Source: Streptomyces dengpaensis
Lineage (GTDB): Bacteria; Actinomycetota; Actinomycetes; Streptomycetales; Streptomycetaceae
Reading direction: 5' to 3'
DNA length: 64,000 bases
Assembly (NCBI RefSeq): GCF_002946835.1
Contig: NZ_CP026652.1
Location: forward strand, 3,472,001 to 3,536,000
Numbering within the stretch: the stretch's first letter is position 1; the number at the start of each line of letters is the position of its first letter. Position numbers and translations under genes: made by a program. A model generated the notes under the pieces. That model ran no database searches. It was not told the origin of the DNA and saw nothing but the letters and a program-made list of their open reading frames with translations. Below, one piece after another: positions 25,047 to 33,900 of this stretch.

Positions 25047-26705
25047 TCACGCCGCCACGAACGTGTCCACCGCCACGTCGAAGTACTCCTTCGCCTCCGT
25101 CACCTTGCCGACCGGCGCCGAGACCCACACGTCGTACATCCGCCCGCCCTCCTCCCAGCAGAGGTCATACGTGTGCCGCGCGCCCTCGGCCTCGGTGAAG
25201 CCGTTCCAGGTGAACTCCCAGAGTGCGGCGGGCTGTCCGTCGTGCGTGGTCTGGGTGACCGTGCCGTCGCGGTAGCCCGGGTTCGTGGAGGGTCCCTTGG
25301 CGGCCGCCCGCCGCATCACCCCGAGCGGGCCGCCCGTCTCGGGGTCGCTCACCTTGATGCCGAGGCGGACGGTCTGCCCCGGTGACAGGTAGAAGACCCG
25401 CTCCCCCTGCGGATCCCGGGTGAAGTCGTCGGGTACGGCGAGCGAGAAGCCGTACGGATCCCGTGCGAGGCGGTAACCCGAGGGCACCGCGCGGGCGGTG
25501 GAGGCCGGCGTCTCCTGCCGGGTCACCGTGACGGTGGGCGCGGGGGTCGCGGGCGGGCGCGAAGGTGAGCCGGACTCCGTACGCGACGGACTCGTACTCG
25601 GCGTACGAGGCGAACTGGAGGTGGGTGGTGTGCCGCCGCCGTTCCCACCGTCGTTCAGCAGCAGCGCCGCCGCCGACACCCCCGCCCCGGCCATCGCGGC
25701 GACCAGCGCGGCGGCGACGAGGATGCCCCGGGTGGAGGGCCGCGGCGGACGGTCCGCGGCGGCGACGGGAGGTGGTGGCGGGGCTGGCGAGGGCGCGGGC
25801 CTCGACTTCGGTACGTCCCGCTGCGTGGGCGTGTACGGTGCGGCGGTCCGGCGCGGCGTACGCCCCGTGTCCAGGAAGGCGCGCAGCATCCACTCCGCCT
25901 CCGCCGCGTCGAGCCGCCGTTCTGGATCGCGCTCCAACAGCCCCCGTACGACCGGCAGCAGCGGCGCTGCCTGGGCGGGCGGGCGTATCTCGTCGACGAC
26001 GACCGCGTGCAGGATGCCGCCCAACGAGTCGCGGCGGAAGGGCGACTCGCCGCTCAGGACCGTGCACAGCAGCGCGCCGAGCGACCACAGGTCGGACTCC
26101 GGGCCTGTCCTGGTCCCGGACATCCGCTCGGGCGCGGTGTACTCGGGCGATCCGACGAACGCCCCGCTCTCGGTGAGCGTCGTCGCGCCCGCGACCTGCG
26201 CGATGCCGAAGTCGGTGAGGACGACGCGGTCGGTGCCCGCCTCCATCAGGACGTTGGCGGGCTTGAGGTCCCGGTGCAGGACACCCGCGTCGTGCGCGCG
26301 GCGCAGCGCGCCGAGGAGATCGATGCCGATGCGGGCGGCCTCGCGCGCGTCGACGGGACCGCGCGTGGAGATCCGCTCGGCGAGCGAACCTCCGTCGATC
26401 AACTCCATGACGATGTACGGGCGTTCGTCGTCCTCGACCACGTCGTGCACGACGATGATGTTCGGGTGCTGCAGCTGGGCGACGGCCCGGGCTTCCCGCA
26501 GGGTGCGGTCCCGTTGCTGCCGGGCCTCGTCCGCGGAGAGCGTGTCGTCGAGGACGAGTTCCTTCACCGCGACCTGGCGGCCGAGCAGTTGGTCGGTGGC
26601 GCGCCATACGACGCCCATTCCGCCCCGCCCGATCCTGGCCTCCAGCCGGTAACGGCCGGCGATCACACGGACGTTCTCCCCCTCGGTCCCCATGGGCCCC
26701 ATCAT
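25047..26705 (-). CDS. membrane-anchored Ser/Thr protein kinase 2
   Basis: 552 aa from the ATG at 26705; ATGs at 26702 and 26693 are alternatives. Kinase motifs are intact: IGRGGMGVVW, VAVKELVL, VLHRDLKPANVL, LTDFGIAQ and SPEYTAPE. A Pro-rich linker, one helix (GILVAAALVAAMAGAGVSAA), a long Thr/Ser/Pro-rich stalk and an extracellular domain (SGYRLARDPYGFSLAVPDDF ... WEFTWNGFTEAEG) follow. This last domain recurs in kinases 3, 4 and 5 (DPEGFSVAV, GFSLALP, WEFT or similar), so the set shares a sensor fold not present in kinase 1's form. Confidence 0.94.
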   Translation of the reverse strand: MMGPMGTEGENVRVIAGRYRLEARIGRGGMGVVWRATDQLLGRQVAVKELVLDDTLSADEARQQRDRTLREARAVAQLQHPNIIVVHDVVEDDERPYIVMELIDGGSLAERISTRGPVDAREAARIGIDLLGALRRAHDAGVLHRDLKPANVLMEAGTDRVVLTDFGIAQVAGATTLTESGAFVGSPEYTAPERMSGTRTGPESDLWSLGALLCTVLSGESPFRRDSLGGILHAVVVDEIRPPAQAAPLLPVVRGLLERDPERRLDAAEAEWMLRAFLDTGRTPRRTAAPYTPTQRDVPKSRPAPSPAPPPPPVAAADRPPRPSTRGILVAAALVAAMAGAGVSAAALLLNDGGNGGGTPPTSSSPRTPSTSPSRTESGSPSRPPATPAPTVTVTRQETPASTARAVPSGYRLARDPYGFSLAVPDDFTRDPQGERVFYLSPGQTVRLGIKVSDPETGGPLGVMRRAAAKGPSTNPGYRDGTVTQTTHDGQPAALWEFTWNGFTEAEGARHTYDLCWEEGGRMYDVWVSAPVGKVTEAKEYFDVAVDTFVAA

Positions 26706-26764
26706 GAGCCCATCATGCCGCACCGGTCCGGAACCCTCCGTGACGGCAACCGGCCTAGTTGTGG

Positions 26765-28453
26765 TTACTGAGCCGTGGGACGCCAGCCGCGCAGGACCGC
26801 GTCGAACTGCCGGCGCGTGGTGTCCCAGTCCGCCGCCGGTGCGGACATGTAGATCGCGTACTCGACCCCGTCGCGGGCGAGATAGGTCTGCTCGATGGCG
26901 CGGCGCGGCCCCGGGAACGGCGTCTGCTTCGGCAGCGCGGTCCAGGTGAACTCCCAGAGGGCCCCGGGGCAGTCCCGGAAGGTGTTGGACTGCAGGCTCA
27001 CCCGGTTGTATGCGCTCAGCTTCCTCAACTGCTGCTCCAGGTCGAGCTGGTGCATGTACGGGTCGTCGAAGTCGGGCGAGTCGTCCACGGCGATGCGGAC
27101 GAAGTGCTTGCCGCCGTCGGGTGTGTAGTCGACCTGGGTGCCATTGGCCTCCCGCTGCCAGCGCTTGCTGGGCAGGGCGAGACTGAAGCCCTCTTCGTCG
27201 TCCACGCGTACCCAGCCGTCGGGGACGGCACCGGCATCGGTCGGCTGCCCGCTGTTCCCGTCCTTCCCGTCCTTCCCGGAGGTCCCGGAGGTCCCGGGAG
27301 TCGCGGGGGTCCCACCCGTGGCGCCGGCCGAGGCGCCGGCCGAGGCGCCGGCATCCTTCCGCCAGTCGTCCGCGTACCGCATGGCCACGGCGCCGCCGAC
27401 GCCGACCAGCGCGGCCATGACGACGACCAGGGCGATGGTGCGACCGCGGCGCCGCCTTCTGGGAGCGGCCTGCGCGGGCACGGGTTGGTGCAGGGTCGCA
27501 CCCTGCACAAGTGGTGCGGATCTCCGTGCCGCGCCCTGTGCGGTCGCCCCCTGGCGCCCACCCGCGTCAAGATCCACCCGTTGCGTCGGCACATGTTGCG
27601 TCGGCACATACGCCTGCGCCGCCCTCGGCATCCGCCCCTCCGCCGCCTCGGCGAGCATCTGCTCGGCCTCCTGCGCACTGGGACGTACGGCGGGATCCTT
27701 GCGCAGCAGCGCGGTGATGACCGGCTCCAGCGGACCGGCGTGCTCCGGCGGCGGGGGTTCTTCGTCGACCACGGCCTGCATGGTGGTCAGCGGCGAGGTG
27801 CGCCGGAACGGCGATCTCCCCTCCACCGCCGTGTACAGCGTCGCGCCGAGGGCCCACAGGTCGGAGGCGGGCCCGGGGTCGTGGCCGCGCACCCGCTCGG
27901 GCGCGAGGTAGTCCACGGAACCGACGATCTCGCCGGTGCGCGTGATGGTCGTGTCGCCCTCGACCTGGGCGATCCCGAAGTCGGTGAGCAGCCCGCGCCG
28001 GTCGGAGGACAGGAGTACGTTCCCGGGCTTCACGTCGCGGTGCAGCACACCGGCGGCGTGCGCGGCCCCCAGCGCGCGCAGCACCCACAGGCCGATGCGC
28101 GCCGCCTCGGCCGGTTCCACGCGCCCCCGCTCCTTGACCTCGTCGGCCAGCGAGTTGCCCTCGACCAACTCCATGACGATCCAGGGCCGGTTGTCGTGCT
28201 CAAGGACGTCGTGCACGGTGACGACGGCAGAGTGGTTGATCCGGGCGGCGGCCCGCGCCTCGGCGTGGGTACGGGCGAGCAGCGGGGCCAGATCGCCCTC
28301 GGTGACGTACAGCGCGGCGGTCAACTCCTTGACCGCGACGGCGCGATGCAGCACCTCGTCGTGCGCGCGCCACACCCGGCCCATGCCACCACTGCCGATG
28401 ATGTCGACAAGCCGGTAGCGGCCCGCGAGGAGCAGGCCCTGCATCTGATTCAC
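26765..28453 (-). CDS. membrane-anchored Ser/Thr protein kinase 3
   Basis: 562 aa from the GTG at 28453 (GGGGA just upstream). All catalytic motifs are present: IGSGGMGRVW, VAVKELT, VLHRDVKPGNVLL, LTDFGIAQ, and SVDYLAPE. One transmembrane helix (TIALVVVMAALVGVGGAVA) is followed by a Gly/Thr-rich stalk and a sensor domain with EGFSLALPSKRW and CPGALWEFTWTALP. The gene lies about 60 bases from kinase 2, on the same strand. Confidence 0.94.
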   Translation of the reverse strand: MNQMQGLLLAGRYRLVDIIGSGGMGRVWRAHDEVLHRAVAVKELTAALYVTEGDLAPLLARTHAEARAAARINHSAVVTVHDVLEHDNRPWIVMELVEGNSLADEVKERGRVEPAEAARIGLWVLRALGAAHAAGVLHRDVKPGNVLLSSDRRGLLTDFGIAQVEGDTTITRTGEIVGSVDYLAPERVRGHDPGPASDLWALGATLYTAVEGRSPFRRTSPLTTMQAVVDEEPPPPEHAGPLEPVITALLRKDPAVRPSAQEAEQMLAEAAEGRMPRAAQAYVPTQHVPTQRVDLDAGGRQGATAQGAARRSAPLVQGATLHQPVPAQAAPRRRRRGRTIALVVVMAALVGVGGAVAMRYADDWRKDAGASAGASAGATGGTPATPGTSGTSGKDGKDGNSGQPTDAGAVPDGWVRVDDEEGFSLALPSKRWQREANGTQVDYTPDGGKHFVRIAVDDSPDFDDPYMHQLDLEQQLRKLSAYNRVSLQSNTFRDCPGALWEFTWTALPKQTPFPGPRRAIEQTYLARDGVEYAIYMSAPAADWDTTRRQFDAVLRGWRPTAQ

Positions 28454-28610
28454 GTTTCCCCGCAATGGTCTTGACAGCGGTCAGACTAAAGAGCGGCCCC
28501 CCGCGCAGGGAACAGGCAGGCGCCTACGGAGACCGCACTGTGACGGTTATCCCTTCCGCGTACGAGAGGGAACCATCCGGTGTTCACCGCCTTGCGGCCC
28601 CGTGACGGGC

Positions 28611-31553
28611 TCAGCCGGCGACCTGATACGTCGCCGACGCCTGCTCGTACAGCCGTGTCACCTCGTCCCGTTCGGCCTCCGGGCCGCGCAGCTGCACCAC
28701 GTGGTACCGCCCGCCGATGAGGATCGCGAGGTTGCGTACGTACAGCGAGCGCCCTGCCGAGTCCTGCCAGGTGAACTGCCCCTCGGCCATCGTCCGTCCG
28801 CCCACGTCGATCCGCCGCATCCCACTGGACGTGGCCCAGGTCGAGTCCCGGAACGGCTGCAACTCACGCTCGCTCTCCCGCTGGTACGTCATCGGGTCGC
28901 CGCCGTACGTCGACGTGCTGTCCCGGCCGGGTACCACGATGAGCTCGAAGTCTCCCTGGGAGTACACGACTTGGCCGCTGCCGTTCTTCGGCGTACGGTC
29001 CCAGCCGTCGGCCACCGCGACGCTGAAGCCCTCGGGGTCCTTGCGGAGCTTGAACCCCTGGGCGACATCGGCGTTGCCGGACGACTGCGACTCGGTCGAA
29101 CTGGCCGCATCCGAGGGGCTCTTGTCGGCGCCGGGAGACGTCTGGTCGGGCCGTGGCTCGCTGCTCGCCTTACCGTCCCCGCCGGTGTCGGGGGCGGGGC
29201 TGACGTCTCCGGCGGCACCGGTCCGGTCACCGTCCGTGCCGCTGGTACTGCCGCTGCCGCCGCTGCTGGTCGGCTCGGCCTTCGGCATGAAGACCATGGC
29301 GTACGCGATCCCCGCGGCCAGCAGAAGCAGCACCAGCAGGAGCAGATTCCGGCCCAGACGGCGGGGCTTGGCCGGCCTGTCCTTCCTGGAACGCTTGTGG
29401 CGGGCGTGCGGACTGGTCGCGGGCAGCCCGGCGCGGCGCCTGCGGACGAGCTCGCCGCGGCGCCGTACGATCGGCAGCCGCCTCGGGTCGACGGGGGGCG
29501 TCGCGACGACATGCGTCCCGGCCTCGGGCTCCGGCGCGGACCGCACGAGGGAACGCAGCCAGCCGCGCAGCTCCTCGAAGTCGAGCCGCTCGGTGGGGTC
29601 CTGGCGCAGCAGCGACTCCACGACGGGCCTGAGCGGTCCGCACTCCTCGGCGAACGCGGGCGGCTCCGCGCACACCAACTGCACCAGTTCGGCGGTGTTC
29701 TCCTCCGGGTAGGGCGCGTGCCCCTGCACGGCGCGGAAGAGCAGCGCGCCCAGCGCCCAGAGGTCGGTGGCGGGCCCGATCGGCGCCGCCAACTGCCAGT
29801 TCTCGTGCACCGGCCCGGCCTGCTCCGGCGCCCATCGCTCGGTCACCGGCCCGACCACGGCCATCCGCGCCTGCCGGGCCCGCTCGGCGGCGAGCGCGGT
29901 GGCCGGACCCCGGCGCGGCGACGACGCCCCCGCGACCAGCTCGTTCCAATGGCCGGTCCGGCCCTGGGTGCCGTCGGGGGTTCGGGTGTGGTCCTGGGCG
30001 CCGACGGCCGTCGAGGGTCCGGGACCGCCGTGCTCGGCGGCGGACCACTGCCCCGGCGCGAGCGCGGGGGTACCGGTGCCGGTGCGCGCCGCGCTGTTCG
30101 GGCCGGCGGCGGGGAGCGCCGCGCGTCCTTGAGCGGTGCCACCGTCGATGGCACCGGAGTCGATGCCGGGATGGGTGCCGGTGCCGGGGCCTGTGCCCGT
30201 GCGCGGCTGGGCGCCATGCCAGGTGCTGCCGTTACCGGCCCGGACGCCGTACGGGTCGGCTATCTGACCGGGGGGTGTGGCTTGGCCGGGAAGCAGGGGA
30301 GCGCCGCCGCCCTGGCCGAGGGGCTGGGACGTGCTGTGCCCCGGGGCGTGGGCATGGGACCGGGGCTGGGGCTGGGGCTGGGGCTGGGGTGACGATGCGT
30401 CGGCTTGGCCGGCGCGTTCGGCAAGCTCCGCTTGATCGGCTTGAGCCGAAGGCCGAGCCGCGGGCAACGCGACCTGGCTGCCCCGCTGTTCTTCCTGCAC
30501 GCGGGCGGCGGCGCGCGCTCCGGCGCGGTACGCGGCGATGGCCCCGGCGCGCGCGGCCCGTATGTCGCCACCGGCGCCCCCCGCTTGGGCCGCCCCTTCC
30601 GCTCCCCCCGCTTCGAGCGCACGTGGGCCCGCGCCACCCGCGGCACTCCCCGTGGGCGTCCCCGGAACCGGCGCCCCCCGCTCCGCCCGAGCCTCGATCG
30701 CGGCCCGCCGAGCGGCCTCGGGGTCGGACCCGGCCGCCGACGCCGCCACAGCGACACCCGGCGTACGCCCACCGCCGAACCCGGACCCGCGGGGCGCACC
30801 TGGCGCACCGGTCCCGGCACCCCGCGGAACACCCCCGCCGGCGCCGGGCGAACCCCCGCCCCCCGCCTGCCCGGCGCGACCACCGGACCCGGCACCTCCG
30901 GCAACCCCTGACTCAGCAGCCCGAGTCCCGGAATCGTCCCGATCCGGTATCGGGTCGTACCCGCACAGCGCCTCCTCCGCGGCCCCGGCCGCCAGGCCGG
31001 TGAGCATCACGCGGCCGTCGTCGCAGACGAGCACCGTGCGCACGGTGATGTTCCGGTGCACCCACCCGTGCGCGTGCAGCACGCGCAGCGCGGTGAGGAC
31101 GTCGGAGGCGACCTCGGCGGCCCGGTAGGGGCTCAGCGGCTTCTCGGCGAGCAGCGCGGCCAGCGGCCTCGCGGGCACCAACTCGCTGACTATCCACAGC
31201 GACCCGCCCTCGGCGAACACGTCGAAGACCTGGTCGAGCCGGGGGTGGTCAGGGATCTGCGCGGCGGCCTGTGCGGCCTCGATCGCCCGTCGCACGGCCG
31301 GTTCGGTGGGCCGGCGCGTGGTTCGCGCGGACGCCCGCCGCACCCCGCCGTCCCGGGCCACGAACCCCTCGGGCAAGCCATCCGCGTCGAGCACCTCGGC
31401 CTCGACGACCTCCGGCAACGGCACCTGCCGTACCAGGACTTCCTGCCCGCTGTACGTGTCGAAGGCACGGGTCTCGGCGAGTTCGTACTCGTCCGCCGGC
31501 GGCAGCGGCAGGCGGTAGCGGTCGGCGAGTACCCGTCCCGCATAGTCGTCCAC
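28611..31553 (-). CDS. membrane pseudokinase with a very long activation-segment insert (kinase-like 4)
   Basis: 980 aa from the GTG at 31553, which has GGGGGAGG 4 bases upstream. The kinase fold is recognisable but the catalytic residues are lost. There is no glycine loop (RYRLPLPPADEYELAETRAF) and the VAVK Lys is Arg (EVLVRQVPL). HRD is HRN (WVHRNITVRTVLV, about residues 166-168) and DFG is TGL (RVMLTGLAAG). Between that point and the APE-like WAPEQAG (about 575) lies a 370-residue Gly/Ala/Pro/Gln-rich insert. The C-lobe (PATDLWALGALLFRAVQGHA), a transmembrane helix (about 737-755) and a sensor domain follow. It probably acts as a scaffold or allosteric partner of the neighbouring active kinases. 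Confidence 0.9.
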   Translation of the reverse strand: MDDYAGRVLADRYRLPLPPADEYELAETRAFDTYSGQEVLVRQVPLPEVVEAEVLDADGLPEGFVARDGGVRRASARTTRRPTEPAVRRAIEAAQAAAQIPDHPRLDQVFDVFAEGGSLWIVSELVPARPLAALLAEKPLSPYRAAEVASDVLTALRVLHAHGWVHRNITVRTVLVCDDGRVMLTGLAAGAAEEALCGYDPIPDRDDSGTRAAESGVAGGAGSGGRAGQAGGGGSPGAGGGVPRGAGTGAPGAPRGSGFGGGRTPGVAVAASAAGSDPEAARRAAIEARAERGAPVPGTPTGSAAGGAGPRALEAGGAEGAAQAGGAGGDIRAARAGAIAAYRAGARAAARVQEEQRGSQVALPAARPSAQADQAELAERAGQADASSPQPQPQPQPRSHAHAPGHSTSQPLGQGGGAPLLPGQATPPGQIADPYGVRAGNGSTWHGAQPRTGTGPGTGTHPGIDSGAIDGGTAQGRAALPAAGPNSAARTGTGTPALAPGQWSAAEHGGPGPSTAVGAQDHTRTPDGTQGRTGHWNELVAGASSPRRGPATALAAERARQARMAVVGPVTERWAPEQAGPVHENWQLAAPIGPATDLWALGALLFRAVQGHAPYPEENTAELVQLVCAEPPAFAEECGPLRPVVESLLRQDPTERLDFEELRGWLRSLVRSAPEPEAGTHVVATPPVDPRRLPIVRRRGELVRRRRAGLPATSPHARHKRSRKDRPAKPRRLGRNLLLLVLLLLAAGIAYAMVFMPKAEPTSSGGSGSTSGTDGDRTGAAGDVSPAPDTGGDGKASSEPRPDQTSPGADKSPSDAASSTESQSSGNADVAQGFKLRKDPEGFSVAVADGWDRTPKNGSGQVVYSQGDFELIVVPGRDSTSTYGGDPMTYQRESERELQPFRDSTWATSSGMRRIDVGGRTMAEGQFTWQDSAGRSLYVRNLAILIGGRYHVVQLRGPEAERDEVTRLYEQASATYQVAG

Positions 31554-31723
31554 GATGCCTCCCCCGGCCGATCGGCTGGTCAATTCCGTTCGCCTTGTGT
31601 GCCGTTACGGCTTCGTACTGTCCGCAACCACTCACGATACGTGCCGGAAGCAAGCCGCAAAGTGGGGATGGGAGATCTCAAGGCCCCCATCCGTGGCGGA
31701 ACGTCACATCGGCGAGCGGTACG

Positions 31724-33715
31724 TCACGACTTCGGCTGGAACGTCTTGGTCAGCGTCTTCCACGTGTCCTTGCGCAGCCCACCGTCCCAGTCAGACGCTT
31801 TGGCCGTGTACATCAGCGCGTACCCCTGATGCGCGTTGACGACGAACCCGCGGTCGATCGACCGGTACTTCGTGCCTCCGTCCGCATAAGTGAACTCCCA
31901 GTCGGCCGTGTTCCAGCCGCGGTAGTCCACTTGCTCGATGCGCACCCGCTGGTACTGCGAGCGCGTCATGTACCGCTCCTGGTTCTTCCAGTCCGCGACC
32001 GGGTCGTCCTTGGGCGTCGTCGTCCAGCCGACCAGAAGCTTCTGCCCGTCGGGACCGGTGAACCGGGCTCCCGCGCTGTCCGTCGACTGGTACTTCCACC
32101 CCTTCGGCAGCCCGATCGAGAACCCCTGACCGCTCTTGTACGTCGACACGGCGGTGCTGCCCGACTCCTTGCCGCCGCTGCCCGCACCGCCCGACGCGCT
32201 CGCACTCGGCGTCGCGCCCGACGTGGCGTTCGCGGTCCCCTCCGGGTCGGAACCCGCGGAGGCGCCCGTCTTGTCACCACCGTCGGTGTGAGTGCCGCCG
32301 CTGTTCTTGCTGCCGCTGCTCGCGGTCGCCCCGCTGGACACGGCCGCCTTGGTGTCGCCGCTCTTGCCGTCCTTCGCCCCGTCGCCGTCCCCGCCGCCAA
32401 GCGTCAGCGCCAGCACCGTTCCGAGCACGGCCAGCGCCACGATCACCGCGACGATCACCAACGTCCGCCGCGGCACCACATCCGTCAACGACGCCCGAGG
32501 CGCGGGCCGCGGCGGCCTATCGGGAGCCACCGGCCACCCGGATCCCGAGCCGGACTTGCCGGACGCCGCGGAGGAACCGGACGCCGAGGGCGACGCGGAC
32601 GCGGCAGGCGACACAGCAGTGGACGCACCCGCGGATGCCGCCCCCTCGTCACCCGCCGGCCCGGAGGCCTCCGTACCGGCCCCGGCCGCCGCCGCGGCCT
32701 TCCGCACGGAACGCAGCGCCCCGCGCAAACGATCCGCCGCCTCCTCGCCCCGCTTGGCCCCGGCGCCGCCCGAACTCCCCGCGCCCGGACCCTCATCGGG
32801 CACCGGCGGCCACGCCACGACCTTCGTCGCGTCCGACGGCTCCGGCACCGTCTCCTTGGGCTCGGAGGCGTACAGCACGTCGCTGAGCATCGCCCGCGCG
32901 CCGGCGTCGTCGAGCCGCTGCCCGGGGTCCTTGGCGAGGAGCCCGTAGATCACGTTCTCCAGTGGCCCCGCGTTCTTCGGCTGCTCCACCGGCTCGGTCA
33001 TCACCGCGGTGAGCGTCGCGATCGCGGAACCCTTGTCGTACGGAGGCACGCCCTCCACCGACGCGTACAGCAGACCGCCCAGCGACCACAGGTCGGCCGC
33101 TGGTCCGGGCTTGTGACCGCGCGCCCGCTCCGGCGAGATGTACGAGGGCGCGCCGACGAGCATGCCGGTCGAGGTGATGGACGGGTCGCCCTCGACCTGC
33201 GCGATACCGAAGTCGGTCAGCACGACCCGGCCGTCCTCGGAGATCAGCACGTTGGACGGCTTCACGTCCCGGTGCAGGATGCCCTCGCGGTGCGCGGAAC
33301 GCAGCACGTCGAGAATCGCCAGGCCCACTTCCGCGGCACGCTTCGGCGTGAGCAGGCCGTCCTCACGGATGACCTCGGCGAGAGACTTGCCCTCGATGAG
33401 CTCCATCACGATCCACGGCCGGTTGTCCTCGTCGACCACGTCGAAGACCGTCACCGCGCCGTTGTTGCGGATCCGCGCGATCGCCTTGGCCTCACGCAGC
33501 GTGCGCGTGATCAGCCGTCGCTTCTCGTCCTCGTCGATGCTCGACGGGAACCGCAGCTCCTTGACCGCGACCGTACGGCCCAGGGTCTCGTCCTCGGCCC
33601 GCCACACCGTGCCCATGCCACCGCGGCCGAGAACGTCTCCCAGCCGGTACCGCCCGGCGAGGAGACGTTCGCTCTTGTCCTGACGGGATGCTCCCGCCCG
33701 CTCCGCCTCCGACAT
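31724..33715 (-). CDS. membrane-anchored Ser/Thr protein kinase 5
   Basis: 663 aa from the ATG at 33715 (GAGGGG upstream). Intact motifs: LGRGGMGTVW, VAVKELRFP, ILHRDVKPSNVLI, LTDFGIAQ and APSYISPE. An Ala/Ser-rich cytoplasmic linker, a helix (RTLVIVAVIVALAVLGTVLA) and a Ser/Gly/Thr stalk are followed by a sensor domain (GFSIGLPKGWKYQSTDSAGA ... WEFTYADGGTKYRS). It is the most upstream of the five kinase genes on this strand; intergenic gaps in the array are 59-170 bases, so they may have separate promoters. Confidence 0.94.
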   Translation of the reverse strand: MSEAERAGASRQDKSERLLAGRYRLGDVLGRGGMGTVWRAEDETLGRTVAVKELRFPSSIDEDEKRRLITRTLREAKAIARIRNNGAVTVFDVVDEDNRPWIVMELIEGKSLAEVIREDGLLTPKRAAEVGLAILDVLRSAHREGILHRDVKPSNVLISEDGRVVLTDFGIAQVEGDPSITSTGMLVGAPSYISPERARGHKPGPAADLWSLGGLLYASVEGVPPYDKGSAIATLTAVMTEPVEQPKNAGPLENVIYGLLAKDPGQRLDDAGARAMLSDVLYASEPKETVPEPSDATKVVAWPPVPDEGPGAGSSGGAGAKRGEEAADRLRGALRSVRKAAAAAGAGTEASGPAGDEGAASAGASTAVSPAASASPSASGSSAASGKSGSGSGWPVAPDRPPRPAPRASLTDVVPRRTLVIVAVIVALAVLGTVLALTLGGGDGDGAKDGKSGDTKAAVSSGATASSGSKNSGGTHTDGGDKTGASAGSDPEGTANATSGATPSASASGGAGSGGKESGSTAVSTYKSGQGFSIGLPKGWKYQSTDSAGARFTGPDGQKLLVGWTTTPKDDPVADWKNQERYMTRSQYQRVRIEQVDYRGWNTADWEFTYADGGTKYRSIDRGFVVNAHQGYALMYTAKASDWDGGLRKDTWKTLTKTFQPKS

Positions 33716-33900
33716 GCGTCCCCTCATGCAACCCGCCCCGACAGAGCCTCCATTGTCTCTCACCCGGCAAGCGCTCCACGCCCAGGGGGCCCCTCGGACG
33801 CCGACCCGCTCGGTGACCGCGACACCTCTCACACCGGGACCACCCGAAGCCCGCCACAGCGACATCCCGCATGATGGGCCGCGACAAGGAAGGACCGCCG

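Noticed and set aside
24946..25128. Small minus-strand ORF with AVNGx repeats after kinase 1
   Set aside because: It is the translation of the 15-base tandem repeats, has no ribosome site, and ends in the kinase 2 region; no sign of selection.
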